Origin: Clostridia bacterium
GTDB taxonomy: Bacteria; Bacillota; Clostridia; Oscillospirales; CAG-272
Reading direction: 5' to 3'
Length of the DNA stretch: 13,155 nt
NCBI GenBank assembly: GCA_900768535.1
Contig: CAAGDE010000003.1
Location: forward strand, 1-13,155
Position numbers and translations under genes: made by a program
Shown: positions 1 through 4,463 of the stretch, in pieces
Numbering within the stretch: the stretch's first letter is position 1
How the letters are laid out: each line of letters begins with the position of its first letter
Notes under the pieces: generated by a model
Seen by the model: the letters and a program-made list of their open reading frames with translations, nothing else
What the model was told of the DNA's origin: nothing
Databases searched by the model: none

Positions 1-37
1 GGAACCTCCTTCCGGAAAGTCCCAAGAATTCCAAAGT
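1..37 (-). repeat. Probable truncated left arm of a paired palindromic intergenic repeat
   Basis: The stretch ending in CCAAGAATTCCAAAGTTTC resembles the tail of the left arms at 5633-5709 and 13008-13083, which read AAGAATCCTCAAGAACTTTC and AAGAATCTTCAAAAACTTT. It lies just before a right arm in the opposite orientation (121-181), as in the complete pair at 5633-5866. The rest of the arm would lie outside the window, so this call rests mainly on position and a short similarity. Confidence 0.4.
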
Positions 38-111
38 TTCACCGCAAAGGGCACCCGAAAACGCAGTACGTGTCGCCACGTACCACCTCTGCGGGTGCCC
101 TTTGCGGTGAA
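38..111. repeat. Perfect 20-bp inverted repeat with a nested hairpin
   Basis: Bases 38-57 are the exact reverse complement of bases 92-111 (TTCACCGCAAAGGGCACCCG against CGGGTGCCCTTTGCGGTGAA). Inside the loop, 66-72 (GTACGTG) pairs with 77-83 (CACGTAC) around a four-base loop, so the block can fold into a long cruciform or hairpin. It occupies the place of the variable core between the two arms of the palindromic repeat family. No coding role is seen. Confidence 0.75.
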
Positions 112-120
112 GTTCTTGGA

Positions 121-181
121 GTTCTTAGAACCTTCTCCGAAAGAAGGTTCTAAGCAGGGTTTGGGGCGGCGCCCCAAGGTC
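121..181 (+). repeat. Right arm of palindromic intergenic repeat (copy 1)
   Basis: Two hairpins follow each other. The first pairs 124-136 with 142-154 (13 bp) around the loop CCGAA. The second is TTGGGGC-ggc-GCCCCAA. The arm ends in CCCAAGGTCTT, directly against the stop codon (182-184) of the minus-strand DUF624 gene. The same architecture with a different but still self-complementary first stem is found at 5793-5866. The arm may act as a 3' hairpin for the DUF624 transcript, but no U-tract follows it, so it is not a classical terminator. Confidence 0.7.
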
Positions 182-1138
182 TTAATCCCCCCCCGCATAC
201 GGCGCGATCATGTAGCGGTCGATGATGGGGTAGGCGGCGTAGGCGGACATGAAGGCGGTGAAGGAGAGATAATAGAGGAAGGGGAGGATCAGCGGGATCG
301 CAATGTTGCCGCCGAGGAGCGCCGCGAAGAGGGCGAGGAAGGCAACGGCGATGGCGGTCAGGATGAGGATGCCGAGTGCGCCCATGATGTTCCGTTTGAA
401 GCCGAGCACCGAGAAGATCAGCGCGTTTTTGAAGATCTTGCGGATGCTCAGATTGAAGGTGATCTGCAACAGATAGAGGTAGAAGCGCATGAAGAAATAG
501 AGGATCATCATGGCAAAGATTGCAAAATACATCACGTCCATTTTGAAGGAGCCGGTCTGATTGTAGAAGAACATGAAGTCGAAGCCGAGGAAAAAGAGGA
601 TTGCCGCATCGATCAGCCCCAGGAAAAAGCCCTGTTTCCAGTTGCGCTTGACCGCGTAGACGTAGTCGGAGAGCGGGAAGACCGGATCGCCGCGCACGAT
701 GCCGCGCAAAAGATAGGTCGCACCGATGTTCTGCCAGCCGAAGGTGAGGACCAGGAAGCCGATGCAGATCCCGATGCCGACATACGCGCCGGTGTTATGG
801 TAAGCCGGGATCAGCGCCTGCGCACCGAGGAGATCGAGCAGGAACGTGGTATCGGTGGAGGGGGAGATCAGACCGGCGCCGAGCAGCTGGGAGAAGATGG
901 GGTTGTTCGCCGTAGGGGTGGTTTTCATGCCGAGGTAGAGAAAGACACCGATGAGGATCGGCGCGATCATCGGCAGCATCATCATGTTTACGGTAATCAG
1001 CCGCCAGAACTTGCGTCCGAGCAGACGGAAAAACCGCCGGAGCGTGGGGGACTGATCCTCCTCTGCTGCATCCTCCTCCCGGTCGCGGTTGGGGTTGAAG
1101 AGATTATAGATGCGGTGTTTTTTGAAAAAATCCTTCAA
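182..1138 (-). CDS. DUF624 (YesL-like) integral membrane protein
   Basis: This 318-residue protein has six likely membrane segments at about residues 46-69, 118-138, 170-190, 202-224, 251-275 and 278-300, after a charged N-terminal tail of some 30 residues (NRDREEDAAEED). The central stretch around residues 135-170, with GATYLLRGIVRGDPVFPLSDY and a following KRNWKQG, matches the conserved core of the DUF624/YesL family. YesL of Bacillus subtilis lies in the rhamnogalacturonan-use cluster, and members often neighbour glycoside hydrolases or sugar transporters; the molecular function is unknown. The start is a TTG, chosen because AAGGAAGGA lies about 9 nt upstream and no ATG is better placed. 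The gene has its own sigma-A promoter at 1171-1199. The upstream gene is a GH78-like hydrolase, which fits a carbohydrate context. The family call is by eye. Confidence 0.8.
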   Translation of the reverse strand: MKDFFKKHRIYNLFNPNRDREEDAAEEDQSPTLRRFFRLLGRKFWRLITVNMMMLPMIAPILIGVFLYLGMKTTPTANNPIFSQLLGAGLISPSTDTTFLLDLLGAQALIPAYHNTGAYVGIGICIGFLVLTFGWQNIGATYLLRGIVRGDPVFPLSDYVYAVKRNWKQGFFLGLIDAAILFFLGFDFMFFYNQTGSFKMDVMYFAIFAMMILYFFMRFYLYLLQITFNLSIRKIFKNALIFSVLGFKRNIMGALGILILTAIAVAFLALFAALLGGNIAIPLILPFLYYLSFTAFMSAYAAYPIIDRYMIAPYAGGD

Positions 1139-1170
1139 TTCTGATATCCTTCCTTGCTTGGAATACTACT

Positions 1171-1199
1171 ATTGTAGCACAGTTTTCGGGGATTGTCAA
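1171..1199 (-). promoter_or_regulatory. Sigma-A promoter of the DUF624 gene
   Basis: On the minus strand TTGACA (1194-1199) and TACAAT (1171-1176) are separated by exactly 17 bp. The predicted start near 1164 lies about 26 nt before the TTG start codon. It stands just after the terminator of the GH78-like gene, so the two genes appear to be separate transcription units. Confidence 0.8.
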
Positions 1200-1238
1200 G
1201 GAAAAGAACGGATTCCCGGCAGAGAAAGATAAAAATTC

Positions 1239-1285
1239 AAAAAAAGGAACAGAAACCGTGCATAAAAATGCAGGATCTCTGTTCC
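1239..1285 (-). terminator. Rho-independent terminator of the GH78-like gene
   Basis: The 8-bp outer stem GGAACAGA (1246-1253) with TCTGTTCC (1278-1285) and the inner stem TGCAT/ATGCA form a hairpin. On the minus strand seven T follow (A run at 1239-1245). It begins only a few bases after the stop codon of the gene ending at 1291. Confidence 0.88.
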
Positions 1286-1290
1286 GGAAA

Positions 1291-3204
1291 TCATTCGCCG
1301 TCGGGGGCAGCCGCCGGCAGGAGGGTGTGGTAGTAGTAGACCGGCATGGCGCTCCAGCCGTGGCAGAGACTGCCGGCGTTGTGGAAGTCCGCCTCGCCCA
1401 GTTCGGTCTCCCAGAAGGAGGTCGCACCGGCATCCAGCATGGGCTGATAGGTCCGGCGGATGTCCTCCAGAACGTAGTCCCGGTAGGCGGCGCGGTCGAC
1501 CTGCAGCAGGGCATCGTAAAGGAAGCAGGTCATGCTCAGGGAAACGGGGGTCATGCCGTTGCTGTCCGATGCCAGCTGACCGGCAATGTCGCGGGCTATG
1601 CTTCCCGCTGCCGCGCCGCACAGGACGGCAAGCGCGTTTGCCAGCTCGCTGTAGCCGTAGGAGTCGGAGCGGTTGCGGAAGCGGTTCTTTTCCGGGACGT
1701 AGAACATTTCGGCAATCCGGCGGTTGAGCGATGCAATCCGGGGCTGCTCGTCCCGGTCGATCTGCAGAAGCGCACAGAGCCGCTGCATCCGGTCCAGCGC
1801 AAGGGAGAGCAGGCAGTTCAGCACGGCGTCAAAGCGCTCCCCGGAGCCCTTTCCGTCCAATTCGTCCCGCCACTCGTAAAAATTCCAGTAGCCGGCACCG
1901 GTGAAGGTCGGCACCAGACCGTCCTTCATGCGGCAGAGGTACGCCGCAAGGATTGTTTCCGCGCGGGGCAGAACCTCTTTGGCAAGGGTAAGATCGCCGG
2001 AATGCAGGGTGTACTCATAAAGCGCGAGGATGTAGTGCAGGGAGAAGGAAGGAATCGCGTTGCCGAGATCCTCCGGGGTGCAGATGGAAAGCAGACCGTC
2101 CGCGCGGCGATCCTGTCCCATGAGCCACAGGCAGGCGCGCGGGAAGGCAAACTCCCGGAACGCGTAGTAGCCGCAGAGCATCTGATTCCGGCTGTCCATG
2201 GCGTACATTGCCTGCTCTCTCCAGGGGCAGTCCTCGTAATGGTCGTGCATACAAAGCTCCAGCGTGCGGACCGCAACGGCGTAGATCCGGTCGGTCTGCG
2301 CATCGCCGAAGGAAACCGGTGCTTTTTGCAGCGGGTACGGGCAGGGCAAAAGGGACAGGTATTCAACCTCCAGCTCCGCCTCGGAGATCAGCTCCAGATA
2401 GCGTGCGCCGAGCCGCCGGAAATAGTTGGTATACTGCGTTGTGCCGGCACTCACGGAGACGCCTGCGCTGAAGTCCCGGTCGCCGATGCGGTACCGCACC
2501 CAGCCGTCCGCAATGTGCTCACCCCAGGCGATTTTCAGCTCCTGCGGCACCGCTGAACGCACCGAAAGCGTCAGATACCCGACCTCCTCGTGTCCGAGAT
2601 CAAACAGCCGGCGGTTTCCCTCCCGGCGCACCAGCCGGCAGGGGATGCGGGGCAGGACGTTCAGCTTTCTGACCGGTCGCGGAATGGCAGGAGCGGGAAG
2701 ATCAAGCACCCGGCTTTCCGCAAAGCCCTGCAGATCGCCACTCCGCCATCCGTCCTCGCGGTCCGCACGGTAGAAAAAGCTGAATCCCAGCTGGAAGGTG
2801 ATGTTCTTCTTCGCGTGGCTCCGGTAGGCGCGGCTCAGGCGGGAGCGCGTTTCCCTGCCCGATACGGCAACCGGCGTCCCGGCAACCGTGACCTCATACC
2901 ACAGTCCCGCCGGTCCGGGGCAGTAGGAGAAATTCCCGACGCCGTAGTGCCAGACAACGACTGCCATGTGATTGACGCCCCGGCGCAGATAGGGGGTGAT
3001 GTTCAGGCGGTCATAGACCTTGCACCACGGGAAGTCCTTGTACTGATCGGAATCGACAAACTGCCCGTTGAGGAACAGCGTGTAGTCGGAATCGGCGGAG
3101 ATCCGCAGCTCCGCTTCTCCCGCGCTCCAGTCAAACGAGGTGTAAAATTCCCCGTAGCTGTCGTCGGTGTCGGCTTCCTGCAGCCAGATCCAAAAGGGTT
3201 TCAA
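1291..3204 (-). CDS. GH78-like alpha-L-rhamnosidase, compact cytoplasmic form
   Basis: This 637-residue protein looks like a glycoside hydrolase of the GH78 type, which removes terminal alpha-L-rhamnose from plant glycans and glycosides. An N-terminal beta-rich domain (about residues 20-110, with YTLFLNGQFV) precedes a middle beta domain and an (alpha/alpha)6 barrel from about residue 295. The barrel carries the family signature DCPWREQAMYAMDSRNQ (325-341), aromatic and acidic residues in WNFYEWRDEL (440-449), and the late block FWET (597-600) followed by CHGWSA (614-619). There is no signal peptide, so it should act on imported oligosaccharides in the cytoplasm. Many GH78 enzymes exceed 850 residues; this one lacks extra binding domains. 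The start is TTG at 3204, because GGGAGG lies 8 nt upstream and the protein opens with KPFWIWLQE as family members do. Substrate is inferred; other sugar specificities are possible. Confidence 0.8.
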   Translation of the reverse strand: MKPFWIWLQEADTDDSYGEFYTSFDWSAGEAELRISADSDYTLFLNGQFVDSDQYKDFPWCKVYDRLNITPYLRRGVNHMAVVVWHYGVGNFSYCPGPAGLWYEVTVAGTPVAVSGRETRSRLSRAYRSHAKKNITFQLGFSFFYRADREDGWRSGDLQGFAESRVLDLPAPAIPRPVRKLNVLPRIPCRLVRREGNRRLFDLGHEEVGYLTLSVRSAVPQELKIAWGEHIADGWVRYRIGDRDFSAGVSVSAGTTQYTNYFRRLGARYLELISEAELEVEYLSLLPCPYPLQKAPVSFGDAQTDRIYAVAVRTLELCMHDHYEDCPWREQAMYAMDSRNQMLCGYYAFREFAFPRACLWLMGQDRRADGLLSICTPEDLGNAIPSFSLHYILALYEYTLHSGDLTLAKEVLPRAETILAAYLCRMKDGLVPTFTGAGYWNFYEWRDELDGKGSGERFDAVLNCLLSLALDRMQRLCALLQIDRDEQPRIASLNRRIAEMFYVPEKNRFRNRSDSYGYSELANALAVLCGAAAGSIARDIAGQLASDSNGMTPVSLSMTCFLYDALLQVDRAAYRDYVLEDIRRTYQPMLDAGATSFWETELGEADFHNAGSLCHGWSAMPVYYYHTLLPAAAPDGE

Positions 3205-3236
3205 GATTTCGTCCTCCCATATTCCTGTTTTCCTTT

Positions 3237-3265
3237 ATTGTATCATGATTGAACCGGAATTGCAA
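3237..3265 (-). promoter_or_regulatory. Sigma-A promoter of the GH78-like gene
   Basis: Minus-strand TTGCAA (3260-3265) and TACAAT (3237-3242) have a 17-bp spacer. The predicted start near 3230 leaves a leader of about 25 nt with GGGAGG (3213-3218) before the TTG start codon. No operator-like palindrome is obvious around it. Confidence 0.7.
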
Positions 3266-3306
3266 CTGTGCAAGCGGACGAAAAACAGCGACGCGGGGAT
3301 CCTGTT

Positions 3307-3423
3307 ATGATGGATGTTATACAAATCTTTGATTTCGGCGACCGGAAAATATCGGAAATCAAAGAACGAGCCGGCGCGGTTGACCTGCTGCCGGAGTACA
3401 TTACAACGCATAGAAAAAGATAA
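3307..3423 (+). pseudogene. Truncated or chimeric toxin-like small ORF (repeat unit A)
   Basis: A 38-codon frame starts with two adjacent ATG codons and ends in LLPEYITTHRKR, nearly the same tail as the intact toxin (LLLEYITMHRKR). Its first 25 or so residues (MMDVIQIFDFGDRKISEIKE...) are charged and do not form a membrane helix, so the toxin body seems to have been replaced or lost. The DNA under it contains a 10-bp inverted repeat (CTTTGATTTC 3327-3336 with GAAATCAAAG 3355-3364). No good Shine-Dalgarno or plus-strand promoter is seen, so expression is doubtful. Confidence 0.4.
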
Positions 3424-3499
3424 CCGCCCACAGCTCACAACTTAAGCGGTTATCTTTAACCAATTAGGAAGGGAGAAACCGTCGCCGGTGTTTCCTTTC
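3412..3499 (-). ncRNA. Predicted antitoxin RNA, unit A
   Basis: A minus-strand promoter TTGACA (3529-3534) and TAACAT (3506-3511), spacer 17, predicts a start near 3499. The RNA of about 88 nt would end at the hairpin 3446-3457/3416-3427 (12-bp stem), which on this strand is followed by five T. It overlaps the 3' end of the adjoining plus-strand frame. Boundaries are inferred from promoter and terminator only. Confidence 0.55.
3416..3457. terminator. Bidirectional hairpin terminator, unit A
   Basis: AAAGATAACCGC (3416-3427) pairs perfectly with GCGGTTATCTTT (3446-3457) around an 18-nt loop. The minus strand has a good T-run after it; the plus strand has only TTT, so termination should be stronger for the antitoxin direction. 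Confidence 0.75.
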
Positions 3500-3505
3500 A
3501 TTTTC

Positions 3506-3534
3506 ATGTTAGCACATTTTTTCCGTTTTGTCAA
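3506..3534 (-). promoter_or_regulatory. Antitoxin promoter, unit A
   Basis: TTGACA, 17 bp, TAACAT on the minus strand. It is preceded by an A/T-rich tract and the block GCGAAAAGGGG that is shared by all four units. Confidence 0.7.
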
Positions 3535-3554
3535 CCCCTTTTCGCAAAAAAGGC

Positions 3555-3583
3555 TTGACAAGGGCGGAATTTTCCTGTATAAT
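3555..3583 (+). promoter_or_regulatory. Toxin promoter (perfect sigma-A consensus)
   Basis: TTGACA (3555-3560) and TATAAT (3578-3583) with exactly 17 bp between them. The predicted start is G3590, which is the first base of a small 5' hairpin (GTTGC 3590-3594 with GCAAC 3601-3605), a feature that could stabilise the mRNA. The two downstream copies of this promoter have TTGATG and a 16-bp spacer, so this is the strongest one in the array. Confidence 0.85.
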
Positions 3584-3589
3584 ACAGAT

Positions 3590-3782
3590 GTTGCAGTAAT
3601 GCAACCCTGGAAACACCCGGCAACGGAGCATGAATTTGCTTGGTTGCCCAGACGCAAGGCATGAAGCGTCAGCCTCCGGCAACAGCCGGGCGTGGCACTG
3701 CCTGCCGGTGGCGGTTGCTCCCTTCCTGACAACGGAAGGAGCCGATCTTTCACTCCTTCCGCACAGGGAGGAGGTGATGCAG
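3590..3782 (+). promoter_or_regulatory. Long structured leader of the toxin mRNA
   Basis: The leader is about 190 nt for a gene of 28 codons. Visible hairpins include GACGC/GCGTC, CCGGC-aaca-GCCGG and two alternative stems near the Shine-Dalgarno. CTCCTTCC (3753-3760) can pair with the upstream GGAAGGAG (3734-3741) or with GGGAGGAG (3766-3773), which is the ribosome-binding site. CTCCCTTCC (3718-3726) can in turn capture 3734-3741 with one bulge. Bases 3704-3726 are also complementary to 3914-3936 near the 3' end of the transcript. These are sequence complementarities; the folds are not tested. Confidence 0.6.
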
Positions 3783-3869
3783 ATGTTCAACCCGCATGAC
3801 GTGTTGATGGTGATCGTTTTAGCCATAAACCTGTTGCTGGAGTACATTACAATGCATAGAAAAAGATAA
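3783..3869 (+). CDS. Small holin-like membrane toxin, putative type I toxin
   Basis: A 28-residue peptide with a single hydrophobic segment (VLMVIVLAINLLLEYI, residues 7-22) and a basic tail TMHRKR. This layout matches small type I toxins of Firmicutes (holin-like and Fst-type), which insert in the membrane and harm the cell when the antisense RNA is missing. The start at 3783 is chosen because AGGAGG (3769-3774) ends 8 nt before it; the in-frame ATG at 3777 is only 2 nt away. The reading frame stays open upstream to 3630, but those start sites lack ribosome-binding sites. It is the only array unit with a complete body, and the only likely protein gene on the plus strand in this window. A consensus promoter, a long leader and a converging RNA promoter support the call. 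I infer the function from architecture, not from a database match. Confidence 0.65.
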   Translation: MFNPHDVLMVIVLAINLLLEYITMHRKR

Positions 3870-3946
3870 CCGCCCTGAGCTGCCAACTTGAGACGGTTAT
3901 CTTTAACCACTTAGGAAGGGAGCAACCGTCGCCGGTGTTTCCTTGT
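3858..3946 (-). ncRNA. Predicted antitoxin RNA of the intact toxin (unit B)
   Basis: Minus-strand TTGACA (3976-3981), 17 bp, TATCAT (3953-3958) predicts a start near 3946. The RNA of about 88 nt ends at the hairpin CGGTTATCTTT/AAAGATAACCG (3894-3904 with 3862-3872), which is followed by five T on this strand. It is fully antisense to the last codons and the 3' end of the toxin mRNA. Its 5' half carries CGGTTGCTCCCTTCC, the same sequence (not the complement) as the toxin leader at 3712-3726. CUCCCUUCC in this RNA could also pair, with a bulge, with the toxin Shine-Dalgarno. So it may work by 3' antisense pairing, by masking the ribosome site, or both. Confidence 0.65.
3862..3904. terminator. 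Bidirectional hairpin terminator of toxin and antitoxin (unit B)
   Basis: AAAGATAACCG (3862-3872) pairs with CGGTTATCTTT (3894-3904), 11 bp; the TAA stop of the toxin is inside the left arm. The minus strand is followed by five T, the plus strand by CTTTAACC only. Some toxin transcripts may therefore run on into the region complementary to their leader. Confidence 0.75.
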
Positions 3947-3952
3947 ATTTTT

Positions 3953-3981
3953 ATGATAGCACATTTTTTCCGTTTTGTCAA
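3953..3981 (-). promoter_or_regulatory. Antitoxin promoter, unit B
   Basis: TTGACA, 17 bp, TATCAT on the minus strand, facing the toxin promoter. It deviates from consensus by one base in the -10 box, so the antitoxin should be made strongly and constantly. Confidence 0.75.
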
Positions 3982-4002
3982 CCCCTTTTCGCAAAAAAAG
4001 GC

Positions 4003-4030
4003 TTGATGGGGCGGAATTTTCCTGTATAAT
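4003..4030 (+). promoter_or_regulatory. Plus-strand promoter, unit C
   Basis: TTGATG (4003-4008), 16 bp, TATAAT (4025-4030). It corresponds to the toxin promoter, but the toxin body is missing after it. A start near 4037 would give an RNA of about 75 nt that ends at the hairpin 4068-4110 and contains no ATG. Confidence 0.55.
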
Positions 4031-4063
4031 ACAGAGAATCGGCTTGGAGTACATTACACGCAT

Positions 4064-4151
4064 AGAAAAAGATAACCGCCCACAGCTCACAACTCGAAGC
4101 GGTTATCTTTAACCAATTTGGAAGGGAGAAACCGTCGCCGGTGGTTCCTTG
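4064..4151 (-). ncRNA. Predicted antitoxin-like RNA, unit C
   Basis: Minus-strand TTGACA (4180-4185), 16 bp, TATCAC (4158-4163), start near 4151, end at the hairpin 4099-4110/4068-4079 with five T. The shorter spacer and altered -10 box suggest weaker activity. Sequence and length match the RNA of unit B closely, so it could act in trans on the intact toxin mRNA. Confidence 0.45.
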
Positions 4152-4205
4152 TATTTTGTGATAGGACATTTTTCCGTTTTGTCAACCCCTTTTCGTAAAA
4201 AAGGC

Positions 4206-4233
4206 TTGATGGGGCGGAATTTTCCTGTATAAT
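4206..4233 (+). promoter_or_regulatory. Plus-strand promoter, unit D
   Basis: TTGATG (4206-4211), 16 bp, TATAAT (4228-4233). As in unit C, it leads into a headless toxin tail and then the hairpin at 4273-4314, giving an RNA of about 75 nt without a useful frame. Confidence 0.55.
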
Positions 4234-4241
4234 ACAGAAAA

Positions 4242-4410
4242 CCTGTTGCCGGAGTACATTACAATGCATAGAAAAGGTAACCGCCCACAGCTCCCAACTT
4301 AAGCGGTTATCTTTACCACTTGAGAAGGAAGCAACCGTCGCCGGTATCTCCACGCATTTTTATGATAGCACATTTTTCCCCGTTTGTCAACCCTTTTTCG
4401 CAAAAAAAGT
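4242..4410 (+). repeat. Tandem repeat unit D (terminal copy)
   Basis: About 170 bp. It begins with CCTGTTGCCGGAGTACATTA and has no plus-strand promoter at its far end, so the array stops here, directly before the dnaJ terminator. The hairpin AAAGGTAACCGC (4273-4284) with GCGGTTATCTTT (4303-4314) keeps pairing through one G-U. Confidence 0.78.
4270..4355 (-). ncRNA. Predicted antitoxin-like RNA, unit D
   Basis: Minus-strand TTGACA (4385-4390), 17 bp, TATCAT (4362-4367), start near 4355, end after the hairpin at about 4270 with four T. The promoter is as good as that of unit B. The 5' half is somewhat diverged (GGTTGCTTCCTTCTC instead of GGTTGCTCCCTTCC). Confidence 0.5.
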
Positions 4411-4412
4411 TC

Positions 4413-4453
4413 AAAACCGGCTGCCGCGTGACTGAACGGGACAGCCGGTTTTT
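4413..4453 (-). terminator. Rho-independent terminator of the hrcA-grpE-dnaK-dnaJ operon
   Basis: AAAACCGGCTG (4413-4423) pairs with CAGCCGGTTTT (4442-4452), 11 bp, with T at the end on both strands. It lies 11 nt after the dnaJ stop codon and closes the operon; on the plus strand it would also stop transcription leaving the repeat array. Confidence 0.8.
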
Positions 4454-4463
4454 GCATCGGGGG

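Larger units (their letters stand above)
3384..3587 (+). repeat. Tandem repeat unit A (toxin tail, bidirectional terminator, antitoxin promoter)
   Basis: About 204 bp, running from the end of the truncated toxin frame through the hairpin, the converging minus-strand promoter and a plus-strand promoter that serves the next copy. It is very similar to units B (3830-4034), C (4041-4237) and D (4242-4410). Shared landmarks are GGAGTACATTAC, the 12-bp hairpin stem, GGAAGGGAG, CCGTCGCCGG and TTTGTCAACCCCTTTTCG. Confidence 0.85.
3830..4034 (+). repeat. Tandem repeat unit B
   Basis: The copy attached to the intact toxin gene. It holds the toxin 3' end, the hairpin, the converging antitoxin promoter and the plus-strand promoter of unit C. 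It is the least altered unit together with A. Confidence 0.85.
4041..4237 (+). repeat. Tandem repeat unit C (toxin body deleted)
   Basis: About 197 bp. The promoter at 4003-4030 is joined almost directly to the toxin tail (GGAGTACATTAC), which removes the leader and nearly all codons. The hairpin AAAGATAACCGC (4068-4079) with GCGGTTATCTTT (4099-4110) is perfect. Confidence 0.8.

Noticed and set aside
1258..2556. Plus-strand open frame of 432 codons opposite the GH78-like gene
   Set aside because: It starts inside the terminator hairpin of the real gene and has no recognisable features.
3630..3782. In-frame 51-codon extension of the toxin from 3630
   Set aside because: No ribosome site at 3630 (GGAG only 1 nt away). 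The region is a structured leader, and AGGAGG is ideally placed for 3783.
3235..4353. Several minus-strand small frames inside the repeat array
   Set aside because: They read across hairpins and promoters, differ between copies and have no ribosome sites; the minus-strand products look non-coding.
3384..4410. CRISPR array
   Set aside because: Repeats are about 200 bp, contain promoters and terminators, and there are no short regular spacers or cas genes.
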